Source: Paragorgia papillata
Taxonomy: Eukaryota > Cnidaria > Anthozoa > Scleralcyonacea > Coralliidae
Assembly: GCA_035771165.1 (NCBI GenBank)
Contig: JAWNZC010000114.1
Span: 3,033,001-3,097,000 of the forward strand
Direction of reading: 5' to 3'
Length of the DNA: 64,000 bases
Position 1 is the stretch's first letter. Every line of letters starts with the position of its first letter. The notes under the pieces are model-generated. The model was not told where the DNA came from and made no database searches. It saw only the letters and a list, made by a program, of their open reading frames with translations. The position numbers and the translations under genes were made by a program. Shown here in pieces: positions 19,619 through 34,200 of the stretch.

Positions 19619-19675
19619 AGGCAGGCAGACTTTGGTTCTATTTTGTTGGCTTGTGGAACAGAAGTAATGATGATT
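19617..19675 (+). pseudogene. Second 18S fragment, about 55 nt, fused to flank copy 2
   Basis: aggcaggcagactttggttc, tattttgttggcttgtggaa and cagaagtaatgatgattaac match the 18S segment (around human 850-915) that is largely deleted from the first copy. It joins the spacer at a short homology (aa-gcaggcag) and ends where the satellite begins. Confidence 0.82.
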
Positions 19676-22600
19676 AACGGTCTTAGGGGGCGAGAAAAAT
19701 TTTCCTTATTACCCTATTGCGGTCTTAGGAGGATGCACTTAGAACAATTTCCCTATTACTCTATTACTCACTTAGGAGGCAAGACTTAGAAAAATTTTCC
19801 TTATTACTCTATTACTCACTTAGGAGGCAAGACTTAGAAAAATTTTCCTTATTACTATATTACTCACTTAGGAGGCAAGACTTAGAAATATTTTCCTTAT
19901 ATCCCTATTGCGGTCTTAGGAGGATGCACTTAGAACAATTTCCTTATTACTCTATTACTCACTTAGGAGGCAAGACTTAGAAAAATTTTCCTTATTACTC
20001 TATTACTCACTTAGGAGGCAAGACTTAGAAAATTTTTCCTTATTACTCTATTACTCACTTAGGAGGCAAGACTTAGAAAAATTTTCCTTATAACCCTATT
20101 GCGGTCTTAGGAGGATGCACTTAGAACAATTTCCTTATTACGTTATTACCGTCTTAGGGGGCAAGACTTAGAAAAAATTTTCCTTATTACTCCATTACTC
20201 ACTTAGGAGGCAAGACTTAGAAAATTTTTCCTTATTACTCTATTACTCACTTAGGAGGCAAGACTTAGAAAAATTTTCCTTATTACTCTATCACTCACTT
20301 AGGAGGCAAGACTTAGAAAAATTTTTCCTTATTACTCTATTACTCACTTAGGAGGCAAGACTTAGAAAAATTTTCCTTATTACTCTATTACTCACTTAGG
20401 AGGCAAGACTTAGAAAAATTTTCCTTATTACTCTATTACTCACTTAGGAGGCAAGACTTAGAAAAATTTTCCTTATATCCGTATTGCGGTCTTAGGAGGA
20501 TGTACTTAGAACAATTTCCTTATTACGTTATTACCGTCTTAGGGGGCAAGACTTAGAAAAAATTTTCCTTATTACTCTATTACTCACTTAGGAGGCAAGA
20601 CTTAGAAAATTTTTCCTTATTACTCTATTACTCACTTAGGAGGCAAGACTTAGAAAAATTTTCCTTATTACTCTATTACTCACTTAGGAGGCAAGACTTA
20701 GAAAAATTTTTCCTTATTACTCTATTACTCACTTAGGAGGCAAGACTTAGAAAAATTTTCCTTATTACTCTATTACTCACTTAGGAGGCAAGACTTAGAA
20801 AATTTTCCTTATTACTCTATTACTCACTTAGGAGGCAAGACTTAGAAAAATTTTCCTTATATCCGTATTGCGGTCTTAGGAGGATGTACTTAGAACAATT
20901 TCCTTATTACGTTATTACCGTCTTAGGGGGCAAGACTTAGAAAAAATTTTCCTTATTACTCTATTACTCACTTAGGAGGCAAGACTTAGAAAAATTTTCC
21001 TTATTACTCTATTACTCACTTAGGAGGCAAGACTTAGAAAAATTTTCCTTATTACTCTATTACTCACTTAGGAGGCAAGACTTAGAAAAATTTTCCTTAT
21101 TACTCTATTACTCACTTAGGAGGCAAGACTTAGAAAAATTTTCCTTATTACTCTATTACTCACTTAGGAGGCAAGACTTAGAAAAATTTTCCTTATTACT
21201 CTATTACTCACTTACGAGGCAAGACTTAGAAAAATTTTCCTTATTACTCTATTACTCACTTAGGAGGCAAGACTTAGAAATATTTTCCTTATATCCCTAT
21301 TGCGGTCTTAGGAGGATGTACTTAGAACAATTTCCTTATTACGTTATTACCGTCTTAGGGGGCAAGACTTAGAACAAATTTTCCTTATTACTCTATTACT
21401 CACTAAGGAGGCAAGACTTAGAAAAATTTTCCTTATTACTCTATTACTCACTTAGGAGGAAAGACTTAGAAAAATTTTCCTTATTGCTCTATTACTCACT
21501 TAGGAGGCAAGACTTAGAAAATTTTCCTTATTACTCTATTACTCACTTAGGAGGCAAGACTTAGAAAAATTTTCCTTATATCCCTATTGCGGTCTTAGGA
21601 GGATGCACTTAGAACAATTTCCTTATTACGTTATTACCGTCTTAGGGGGCAAGACTTAGAAAAAATTTTCCTTATTACTCTATTACTCACTTAGGAGGCA
21701 AGACTTAGAAAAATTTTCCTTATTACTCTATTACTCACTTAGGAGGCAAGACTTAGAAAAATTTTCCTTATTACTCTATTACTCACTTAGGAGGCAAGAC
21801 TTAGAAAAATTTTCCTTATATCCCTATTGCGGTCTTAGGAGGATGCACTTAGAACAATTTCCTTATTACGTTATTACCGTCTTAGGGGGCAAGACTTAGA
21901 AAAAATTTTCCTTATTACTCTATTACTCACTTAGGAGGCAAGACTTAGAAAAATTTTCCTTATTACTCTATTACTCACTTAGGAGGCAAGACTTAGAAAA
22001 ATTTTCCTTATTACTCTATTACTCACTTAGGAGGCAAGACTTAGAAAAATTTTCCTTATATCCCTATTGCGGTCTTAGGAGGATGCACTTAGAACAATTT
22101 CCTTATTACGTTATTACCGTCTTAGGGGGCAAGACTTAGAAAAAATTTTCCTTATTACTCTATTACTCACTTAGGAGGCAAGACTTAGAAAAATTTTCCT
22201 TATTACTCTATTACTCACTTAGGAGGCAAGACTTAGAAAAATTTTCCTTATTACTCTATTACTCACTTAGGAGGCAAGACTTAGAAATATTTTCCTTATA
22301 TCCCTATTGCGGTCTTAGGAGGATGTACTTAGAACAATTTTCCTTATTACGTTATTACCGTCTTAGGGGGCAAGACTTAGAAAAAATTTTCCTTATTACT
22401 CTATTACTCACTTAGGAGGCAAGACTTAGAAAAATTTTCCTTATTACTCTATTACTCACTTAGGAGGCAAGACTTAGAAAAATTTTCCTTATTACTCTAT
22501 TACTCACTTAGGAGGCAAGACTTAGAAAAATTTTCCTTATATCCCTATTGCGGTCTTAGGAGGATGCACTTACAACAATTTCCTTATTACGTTATTACAG

Positions 22601-22779
22601 TCTTAGGGGCAAGACTTAGAAAAAATTTTCCTTATTACTCTATTACTCACTTAGGAGGCAAGACTTAGAAATATTTTCCTTATATCCCTATTGCGGTCTT
22701 AGGAGGATGTACTTAGAACAATTTCCTTATTACGTTATTACCGTCTTAGGGGGCAAGACTTAGAAAAAATTTTCCTTAT

Positions 22780-24620
22780 TACTCTATTACTCACTTAGGA
22801 GGCAAGACTTAGAAAATTTTTCCTTATTACTCTATTAATCACTTAGGAGGCAAGACTTAGAAAAATTTTCCTTATTACTCTATTACTCACTTAGGAGGCA
22901 AGACTTAGAAAAATTTTCCTTATTACTCTATTACTCATTTAGGAGGCAAGACTTAGAAAAATTTTCCTTATATCCGTATTGCGGTCTTAGGAGGATGTAC
23001 TTAGAACAATTTCCTTATTACGTTATTACCGTCTTAGGGGGCAAGACTTAGAAAAAATTTTCCTTATTACTCTATTACTCACTTAGGAGGCAAGACTTAG
23101 AAAAATTTTCCTTATTACTCTATTACTCACTTAGGAGGCAAGACTTAGAAAAATTTTCCTTATTACTCTATTACTCACTTAGGAGGCAAGACTTAGAAAA
23201 ATTTTCCTTATTACTCTATTACTCACTTAGGAGGCAAGACTTAGAAAAATTTTCCTTATTACTCTATTACTCACTTAGGAGGCAAGACTTAGAAAAATTT
23301 TCCTTATATCCCTATTGCGGTCTTAGGAGGATGCACTTAGAACAATTTCCTTATTACGTTATTACCGTCTTAGGGGCAAGACTTACAAAAATTTTCCTTA
23401 TTACTCTATTACTCACTTAGGAGGCAAGACTTAGAAAAATTTTCCTTATTACTCTATTACTCACTTAGGAGGCAAGACTTAGAAAAATTTTCCTTATTAC
23501 TCTATTACTCACTTAGGAGGCAAGACTTAGAAAAATTTTCCTTATTACTCTATTACTCACTTAGGAGGCAAGACTTAGAAAAATTTTCCTTTTTACTCTA
23601 TTACTCACTTAGGAGGCAAGACTTAGAAATATTTTCCTCATATCCCTATTGCGGTCTTAGGAGGATGCACTTAGAACAATTTCCTAATTACGTTATTACC
23701 GTCTAAGGGGGCAAGACTTAGAAAAAATTTTCCTTATTACTCTATTACTCACTTAGGAGGCAAGACTTAGAAAAATTTTCCTTATTACTCTATTACTCAC
23801 TTAGGAGGCAAGACTTAGAAAAATTTTCCTTATTACTCTATTACTCACTTAGGAGGCAAGACTTAGAAATATTTTCCTTATATCCCTATTGCGGTCTTAG
23901 GAGGATGTACTTAGAACAATTTCCTTATTACGTTATTACCGTCTTAGGGGGCAAGACTTAGAAAAAATTTTCCTTATTACTCTATTACTCACTTAGGAGG
24001 CAAGACTTAGAAAAATTTTCCTTATTACTCTATTACTCACTTAGGAGGCAAGACTTAGAAAAATTTTCCTTATATCCCTATTGCGGTCTTAGGAGGATGC
24101 ACTTAGAACAATTTCCTTATTACGTTATTACCGTCTGAGGGGGCAAGACTTAGAAAAAATTTTCCTTATTACTCTATTACTCACTTAGGAGGCAAGACTT
24201 AGAAAAATTTTCCTTATTACTCTATTACTCACTTAGGAGGCAAGACTTGGAAAAATTTTCCTTATTACTCTATTACTCACTTAGGAGGCAAGACTTAGAA
24301 ATATTTTCCTTATATCCCTATTGCGGTCTTAGGAGGATGTACTTAGAACAATTTCCTTATTACGTTATTACCGTCTTAGGGGGCAAGACTTAGAACAAAT
24401 TTTCCTTATTACTCTATTACTCACTAAGGAGGCAAGACTTAGAAAAATTTTCCTTATTACTCTATTACTCACTTAGGAGGCAAGACTTAGAAAAATTTTC
24501 CTTATTACTCTATTACTCACTTAGGAGGCAAGACTTAGAAAAATTTTCCTTATTACTCTATTACTCACTTAGGAGGCAAGACTTAGAAAAATTTTCCTTA
24601 TATCCCTATTGCGGTCTTAG
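22780..24620. repeat. Satellite super-repeat, copy 1
   Basis: Shares rare markers in order with two later segments: tattaatcac (22833), cctttttact (23588), ccgtctgagg (24131), gacttggaaa (24245), cactaaggagg (24422). Confidence 0.6.
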
Positions 24621-26479
24621 GAGGATGCACTTAGAACAATTTCCTTATTACGTTATTACCGTCTTAGGGGGCAAGACTTAGAAAAAATTTTCCTTATTAC
24701 TCTATTACTCACTTAGGAGGCAAGACTTAGAAAAATTTTCCTTATTACTCTATTACTCACTTAGGAGGCAAGACTTAGAAAAATTTTTCCTTATTACTCT
24801 ATTACTCACTTAGGAGGCAAGACTTAGAAATATTTTCCTTATATCCCTATTGCGGTCTTAGGAGGATGTACTTAGAACAATTTCCTTATTACGTTATTAC
24901 CGTCTTAGGGGGCAAGACTTAGAAAAATTTTTCCTTATTACTCTATTACTCACTTAGGAGGCAAGACTTAGAAAATTTTCCTTATTACTCTATTACTCAC
25001 TTAGGAGGCAAGACTTAGAAAAATTTTCCTTATTACTCTATTACTCACTTAGGAGGCAAGACTTAGAAAAAATTTTCCTTATATCCCTATTGCGGTCTTA
25101 GGAGGATGCACTTAGAACAATTTCCTTATTACGTTATTACCGTCTTAGGGGGCAAGACTTAGAAAAAATTTTCCTTATTACTCTATTACTCACTTAGGAG
25201 GCAAGACTTAGAAATATTTTCCTTATATCCCTATTGCGGTCTTAGGAGGATGTACTTAGAACAATTTCCTTATTACGTTATTACCGTCTTAGGGGGCAAG
25301 ACTTAGAAAAAATTTTCCTTATTACTCTATTACTCACTTAGGAGGCAAGACTTAGAAAATTTTTCCTTATTACTCTATTACTCACTTAGGAGGCAAGACT
25401 TAGAAAAATTTTCCTTATTACTCTATTACTCACTTAGGAGGCAAGACTTAGAAAAATTTTCCTTATTACTCTATTACTCATTTAGGAGGCAAGACTTAGA
25501 AAAATTTTCCTTATATCCTTATATTGCGGTCTTAGGAGGATGTACTTAGAACAATTTCCTTATTACGTTATTACCGTCTTAGGGGGCAAGACTTAGAAAA
25601 AATTTTCCTTATTACTCTATTACTCACTTAGGAGGCAAGACTTAGAAAAATTTTCCTTATTACTCTATTACTCACTTAGGAGGCAAGACTTAGAAAAATT
25701 TTCCTTATTACTCTATTACTCACTTAGGAGGCAAGACTTAGAAAAATTTTCCTTATTACTCTATTACTCACTTAGGAGGCAAGACTTAGAAAAATTTTCC
25801 TTATATCCCTATTGCGGTCTTAGGAGGATGCACTTAGAACAATTTCCTTATTACGTTATTACCGTCTTAGGGGGCAAGACTTAGAAAAAATTTTCCTTAT
25901 TACTCTATTACTCACTTAGGAGGCAAGACTTAGAAAAATTTTCCTTATTACTCTATTACTCACTTAGGAGGCAAGACTTAGAAAAATTTTCCTTATTACT
26001 CTATTACTCACTTAGGAGGCAAGATTTAGAAATATTTTCCTTATATCCCTATTGCGGTCTTAGGAGGATGTACTTAGAACAATTTCCTTATTACGTTATT
26101 ACCGTCTTAGGGGGCAAGACTTAGAAAAAATTTTCCTTATTACTCTATTACTCACTTAGGAGGCAAGACTTAGAAAATTTTTTTCCTTATTACTCTATTA
26201 CTCACTTAGGAGGCAAGACTTAGAAAATTTTCCTTATTACTCTATTACTCACTTAGGAGGCAAGACTTAGAAAAATTTTCCTTATATCCCTATTGCGGTC
26301 TTAGGAGGATGCACTTAGAACAATTTCCTTATTACGTTATTACCGTCTGAGGGGGCAAGACTTAGAAAAAATTTTCCTTATTACTCTATTACTCACTTAG
26401 GAGGCAAGATTTAGAAATATTTTCCTTATATCCCTATTGCGGTCTTAGGAGGATGTACTTAGAACAATTTCCTTATTAC

Positions 26480-28420
26480 GTTATTACCGTCTTAGGGGGC
26501 AAGACTTAGAAAAAATTTTCCTTATTACTCTATTACTCACTTAGGAGGCAAGACTTAGAAAATTTTTCCTTATTACTCTATTAATCACTTAGGAGGCAAG
26601 ACTTAGAAAAATTTTCCTTATTACTCTATTACTCACTTAGGAGGCAAGACTTAGAAAAATTTTCCTTATTACTCTATTACTCATTTAGGAGGCAAGACTT
26701 AGAAAAATTTTCCTTATATCCGTATTGCGGTCTTAGGAGGATGTACTTAGAACAATTTCCTTATTACGTTATTACCGTCTTAGGGGGCAAGACTTAGAAA
26801 AAATTTTCGTTATTACTCTATTACTCACTTAGGAGGCAAGACTTAGAAAAATTTTCCTTATTACTCTATTACTCACTTAGGAGGCAAGACTTAGAAAAAT
26901 TTTCCTTATTACTCTATTACTCACTTAGGAGGCAAGACTTAGAAAAATTTTCCTTATTACTCTATTACTCACTTAGGAGGCAAGACTTAGAAAAATTTTC
27001 CTTATTACTCTATTACTCACTTAGGAGGCAAGACTTAGAAAAATTTTCCTTATATCCCTATTGCGGTCTTAGGAGGATGCACTTAGAACAATTTCCTTAT
27101 TACGTTATTACCGTCTTAGGGGGCAAGACTTACAAAAAATTTTCCTTATTACTCTATTACTCACTTAGGAGGCAAGACTTAGAAAAATTTTCCTTATTAC
27201 TCTATTACTCACTTAGGAGGCAAGACTTAGAAAAATTTTCCTTATTACTCTATTACTCACTTAGGAGGCAAGACTTAGAAAAATTTTCCTTATTACTCTA
27301 TTACTCACATAGGAGGCAAGACTTAGAAAAATTTTCCTTATTACTCTATTACTCACTTAGGAGGCAAGACTTAGAAAAATTTTCCTTTTTACTCTATTAC
27401 TCACTTAGGAGGCAAGACTTAGAAATATTTTCCTCATATCCCTATTGCGGTCTTAGGAGGATGCACTTAGAACAATTTCCTAATTACGTTATTACCGTCT
27501 AAGGGGGCAAGACTTAGAAAAAATTTTCCTTATTACTCTATTACTCACTTAGGAGGCAAGACTTAGAAAAATTTTCCTTATTACTCTATTACTCACTTAG
27601 GAGGCAAGACTTAGAAAAATTTTCCTTATTACTCTATTACTCACTTAGGAGGCAAGACTTAGAAATATTTTCCTTATATCCCTATTGCGGTCTTAGGAGG
27701 ATGTACTTAGAACAATTTCCTTATTACGTTATTACCGTCTTAGGGGGCAAGACTTAGAAAAAATTTTCCTTATTACTCTATTACTCACTTAGGAGGCAAG
27801 ACTTAGAAAAATTTTCCTTATTACTCTATTACTCACTTAGGAGGCAAGACTTAGAAAAATTTTCCTTATATCCCTATTGCGGTCTTAGGAGGATGCACTT
27901 AGAACAATTTCCTTATTACGTTATTACCGTCTGAGGGGGCAAGACTTAGAAAAAATTTTCCTTATTACTCTATTACTCACTTAGGAGGCAAGACTTAGAA
28001 AAATTTTCCTTATTACTCTATTACTCACTTAGGAGGCAAGACTTGGAAAAATTTTCCTTATTACTCTATTACTCACTTAGGAGGCAAGACTTAGAAATAT
28101 TTTCCTTATATCCCTATTGCGGTCTTAGGAGGATGTACTTAGAACAATTTCCTTATTACGTTATTACCGTCTTAGGGGGCAAGACTTAGAACAAATTTTC
28201 CTTATTACTCTATTACTCACTAAGGAGGCAAGACTTAGAAAAATTTTCCTTATTACTCTATTACTCACTTAGGAGGCAAGACTTAGAAAAATTTTCCTTA
28301 TTGCTCTATTACTCACTTAGGAGGCAAGACTTAGAAAATTTTCCTTATTACTCTATTACTCACTTAGGAGGCAAGACTTAGAAAAATTTTCCTTATATCC
28401 CTATTGCGGTCTTAGGAGGA
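26480..28420. repeat. Satellite super-repeat, copy 2
   Basis: Same rare markers about 3.8 kb further on: cctttttact (27384), ccgtctgagg (27927), gacttggaaa (28040), cactaaggagg (28217). Confidence 0.6.
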
Positions 28421-29289
28421 TGCACTTAGAACAATTTCCTTATTACGTTATTACCGTCTTAGGGGGCAAGACTTAGAAAAAATTTTCCTTATTACTCTAT
28501 TACTCACTTAGGAGGCAAGACTTAGAAAAATTTTCCTTATTACTCTATTACTCACTTAGGAGGCAAGACTTAGAAAAATTTTCCTTATATCCCTATTGCG
28601 GTCTTAGGAGGATGCACTTAGAACAATTTCCTTATTACGTTATTACCGTCTTAGGGGGCAAGACTTAGAAAAAATTTTCCTTATTACTCTATTACTCACT
28701 TAGGAGGCAAGACTTAGAAAAATTTTCCTTATTACTCTATTACTCACTTAGGAGGCAAGACTTAGAAAAATTTTCCTTATTACTCTATTACTCACTTAGG
28801 AGGCAAGACTTAGAAATATTTTCCTTATATCCCTATTGCGGTCTTAGGAGGATGTACTTAGAACAATTTCCTTATTACGTTATTACCGTCTTAGGGGGCA
28901 AGACTTAGAAAAAATTTTCCTTATTACTCTATTACTCACTTAGGAGGCAAGACTTAGAAAATTTTTTCCTTATTACTCTATTACTCACTTAGGAGGCAAG
29001 ACTTAGAAAAATTTTCCTTATTACTCTATTACTCACTTAGGAGGCAAGACTTAGAAAAATTTTCCTTATATCCCTATTGCGGTCTTAGGAGGATGCACTT
29101 AGAACAATTTCCTTATTACGTTATTACCGTCTGAGGGGCAAGACTTAGAAAAAATTTTCCTTATTACTCTATTACTCACTTAGGAGGCAAGACTTAGAAA
29201 TATTTTCCTTATATCCCTATTGCGGTCTTAGGAGGATGTACTTAGAACAATTTCCTTATTACGTTATTACCGTCTTAGGGGGCAAGACT

Positions 29290-31200
29290 TAGAAAAAATT
29301 TTCCTTATTACTCTATTACTCACTTAGGAGGCAAGACTTAGAAAATTTTTCCTTATTACTCTATTAATCACTTAGGAGGCAAGACTTAGAAAAATTTTCC
29401 TTATTACTCTATTACTCACTTAGGAGGCAAGACTTAGAAAAATTTTCCTTATTACTCTATTACTCACTTAGGAGGCAAGACTTAGAAAAATTTTCCTTAT
29501 TATCCGTATTGCGGTCTTAGGAGGATGTACTTAGAACAATTTCCTTATTACGTTATTACCGTCTTAGGGGGCAAGACTTAGAAAAAATTTTCCTTATTAC
29601 TCTATTACTCACTTAGGAGGCAAGACTTAGAAAAATTTTCCTTATTACTCTATTACTCACTTAGGAGGCAAGACTTAGAAAAATTTTCCTTATTACTCTA
29701 TTACTCACTTAGGAGGCAAGACTTAGAAAAATTTTCCTTATTACTCTATTACTCACTTAGGAGGCAAGACTTAGAAAAATTTTCCTTATTACTCTATTAC
29801 TCACTTAGGAGGCAAGACTTAGAAAAATTTTCCTTATAACCCTATTGCGGTCTTAGGAGGATGCACTTAGAACAATTTCCTTATTACGTTATTACCGTCT
29901 TAGGGGGCAAGACTTAGAAACAATTTCCTTATTACTCTATTACTCACTTAGGAGGCAAGACTTAGAAACATTTTCCTTATTACTCTATTACTCACTTAGG
30001 AGGCAAGACTTAGAAAAATTTTCCTTATTACTCTATTGCTCACTTAGGAGGCAAGTCTTAGAAAAATTTTCCTTATTACTCTATTACTCTCTTAGGAGGG
30101 AAGACTTTGAAAAATTTTCCTTATTACTCTATTACTCACTTAGGAGGCAAGACTTAGAATAATTTTCCTTTTTACTCTATTACTCACTTAGGAGGCAAGA
30201 CTTAGAAATATTTTCCTCATATCCCTATTGCGGTCTTAGGAGGATGCACTTAGAACAATTTCCTAATTACGTTATTACCGTCTAGGGGGCAAGACTTAGA
30301 AAAAATTTTCCTTATTACTCTATTACTCACTTAGGAGGCAAGACTTAGAAAAATTTTCCTTATTACTCTATTACTCACTTAGGAGGCAAGACTTAGAAAA
30401 ATTTTCCTTATTACTCTATTACTCACTTAGGAGGCAAGACTTAGAAATATTTTCCTTATATCCCTATTGCGGTCTTAGGAGGATGTACTTAGAACAATTT
30501 CCTTATTACGTTATTACCGTCTTAGGGGGCAAGACTTAGAAAAAATTTTCCTTATTACTCTATTACTCACTTAGGAGGCAAGACTTAGAAAATTTTCCTT
30601 ATTACTCTATTACTCACTTAGGAGGCAAGACTTAGAAAAATTTTCCTTATATCCCTATTGCGGTCTTAGGAGGATGCACTTAGAACAATTTCCTTATTAC
30701 GTTATTACCGTCTGAGGGGGCAAGACTTAGAAAAAATTTTCCTTATTACTCTATTACTCACTTAGGAGGCAAGACTTAGAAAAATTTTCCTTATTACTCT
30801 ATTACTCACTTAGGAGGCAAGACTTAGAAAAATTTTCCTTATTACTCTATTACTCACTTAGGAGGCAAGACTTAGAAATATTTTCCTTATATCCCTATTG
30901 CGGTCTTAGGAGGATGTACTTAGAACAATTTCCTTATTACGTTATTACCGTCTTAGGGGGCAAGACTTAGAACAAATTTTCCTTATTACTCTATTACTCA
31001 CTAAGGAGGCAAGACTTAGAAAAATTTTCCTTATTACTCTATTACTCACTTAGGAGGCAAGACTTAGAAAAATTTTCCTTATTGCTCTATTACTCACTTA
31101 GGAGGCAAGACTTAGAAAAATTTTCCTTATTACTCTATTACTCACTTAGGAGGCAAGACTTAGAAAAATTTTCCTTATATCCCTATTGCGGTCTTAGGAG
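29290..31200. repeat. Satellite super-repeat, copy 3
   Basis: Markers recur about 2.78 kb after copy 2: ctattaatca (29361), cctttttact (30167), ccgtctgagg (30708), cactaaggagg (30999). The gacttgg marker is absent from this copy. Confidence 0.55.
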
Positions 31201-34200
31201 GATGCACTTAGAACAATTTCCTTATTACGTTATTACCGTCTTAGGGGGCAAGACTTAGAAAAAATTTTCCTTATTACTCTATTACTCACTTAGGAGGCAA
31301 GACTTAGAAAAATTTTCCTTATTACTCTATTACTCACTTAGGAGGCAAGACTTAGAAAAATTTTCCTTATATCCCTATTGCGGTCTTAGGAGGATGCACT
31401 TAGAACAATTTCCTTATTACGTTATTACCGTCTTAGGGGGCAAGACTTAGAAAAAATTTTCCTTATTACTCTATTACTCACTTAGGAGGCAAGACTTAGA
31501 AAATTTTTCCTTATTACTCTATTACTCACTTAGGAGGCAAGACTTAGAAAAATTTTCCTTATTACTCTATTACTCACTTAGGAGGCAAGACTTAGAAAAA
31601 TTTTCCTTATTACTCTATTACTCACTTAGGAGGCAAGATTTAGAAATATTTTCCTTATATCCCTATTGCGGTCTTAGGAGGATGTACTTAGAACAATTTC
31701 CTTATTACGTTATTACCGTCTTAGGGGGCAAGACTTAGAAAAAATTTTCCTTATTACTCTATTACTCACTTAGGAGGCAAGACTTAGAAAATTTTCCTTA
31801 TTACTCTATTACTCACTTAGGAGGCAAGACTTAAAAATATTTTCCTTATATCCCTATTGCGGTCTTAGGAGGATGTACTTAGAACAATTTCCTTATTACG
31901 TTATTACCGTCTTAGGGGGCAAGACTTAGAAAATTTTTCCTTATTACTCTATTACTCACTTAGGAGGCAAGACTTAGAAAAATTTTCCTTATTACTCTAT
32001 TACTCCCTTAGGAGGCAAGACTTAGAAAAATTTTCCTTATTACTCTATTACTCACTTAGGAGGCAAGACTTAGAAATATTTTCCTTATATCCCTATTGCG
32101 GTCTTAGGAGGATGTACTTAGAACAATTTCCTTATTACGTTATTACCGTCTTAGGGGGCAAGACTTAGAAAAAATTTTCCTTATTTCTCTATTACTCACT
32201 TAGGAGGCAAGACTTAGAAAAATTTTCCTTATTGCTCTATTACTCACTTAGGAGGCAAGACTTAGAAATATTTTCCTTATATCCCTATTGCGGTCTTAGG
32301 AGGATGTACTTAGAACAATTTCCTTATTACGTTATTACCGTCTTAGGGGGCAAGACTTAGAAAAATTTTTCCTTATTACTCTATTACTCACTTAGGAGGC
32401 AAGACTTAGAAAAATTTTCCTTATTACTCTATTACTCACTTAGGAGGAAAGACTTAGAAAAATTTTCCTTATTACTCTATTACTCACTTAGGAGGCAAGA
32501 CTTAGAAAAATTTTCCTTATTACTCTATTACTCACTTAGGAGGCAAGACTTAGAAAAATTTTCCTTATTACTCTATTACTCACTTAGGAGGCAAGACTTA
32601 GAAATATTTTCCTTATATCCCTATTGCGGTCTTAGGAGGATGTACTTAGAACAATTTCCTTATTACGTTATTACCGTCTTAGGGGGCAAGACTTAGAACA
32701 AATTTTCCTTATTACTCTATTACTCACTTAGGAGGCAAGACTTAGAAAAATTTTCCTTATTACTCTATTACTCACTTAGGAGGCAAGACTTAGAAAAATT
32801 TTCCTTATTACTCTATTACTCACTTAGGAGGCAAGACTTAGAAAAATTTTCCTTATTACTCTATTACTCACTTAGGAGGCAAGAGTTAGAAAAATTTTCC
32901 TTATATCCCTATTGCGGTCTTAGGAGGATGCACTTAGAACAATTTCCTTATTACGTTATTACCGTCTTAGGGGGCAAGACTTAGAAAAAATTTTCCTTAT
33001 TACTCTATTACTCACTTAGGAGGCAAGACTTAGAAAAATTTTCCTTATTACTCTATTACTCACTTAGGAGGCAAGACTTAGAAAAATTTTCCTTATTACT
33101 CTATTACTCACTTAGGAGGCAAGACTTAGAAAAATTTTCCTTATATCCCTATTGCGGTCTTAGGAGGATGCACTTAGAACAATTTCCTTATTACTCTATT
33201 ACTCACTTAGGAGGCAAGACTTAGAAAAATTTTCCTTATTACTCTATTACTCACTTAGGAGGCAAGACTTAGAAAAATTTTCCTTATATCCCTATTGCGG
33301 TCTTAGGAGGATGCACTTAGAAAAATTTTCCTTATTACTCTATTACCGTCTTAGGGGGCAAGACTTAGAAAAAATTTTCCTTATTACTCTATTACTCACT
33401 TAGGAGGCAAGACTTAGAAAAATTTTCCTTATTACTCTATTACTCACTTAGGAGGCAAGACTTAGAAATATTTTCCTTATATCCCTATTGCGGTCTTAGG
33501 AGGATGTACTTAGAACAATTTCCTTATTACGTTATTACCGTCTTAGGGGGCAAGACTTAGAAAAAATTTTCCTTATTACTCTATTACTCACTTAGGAGGC
33601 AAGACTTAGAAAAATTTTCCTTATTACTCTATTACTCACTTAGGAGGCAAGACTTAGAAAAATTTTCCTTATTACTCTATTACTCACTTAGGAGGCAAGA
33701 CTTAGAAAAATTTTCCTTATATCCCTATTGCGGTCTTAGGAGGATGCACTTAGAACAATTTCCTTATTACGTTATTACCGTCTTAGGGGGCAAGACTTAG
33801 AAAAAATTTTCCTTATTACTCTATTACTCACTTAGGAGGCAAGACTTAGAAAAATTTTCCTTATTACTCTATTACTCACTTAGGAGGCAAGACTTAGAAA
33901 ATTTTCCTTATTACTCTATTACTCACTTAGGAGGCAAGACTTAGAAAAATTTTCCTTATTACTCTATTACTCACTTAGGAGGCAAGACTTAGAAAAATTT
34001 TCCTTATATCCCTATTGCGGTCTTAGGAGGATGCACTTAGAACAATTTCCTTATTACGTTATTACCGTCTTAGGGGGCAAGACTTAGAAAAAATTTTCCT
34101 TATTACTCTATTACTCACTTAGGAGGCAAGACTTAGAAAAATTTTCCTTATTACTCTATTACTCACTTAGGAGGCAAGACTTAGAAATATTTTCCTTATA

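Noticed and set aside
27077..27502. 16-residue repeat protein (LRRQDLEKFSLLLYYS) in the satellite, also at 43390, 51538, 52830, 53359, 57872 and 62040
   Set aside because: The frame opens only where a 49-bp monomer happens to be absent, and stops after C monomers. The pattern is explained by the 48-bp period.
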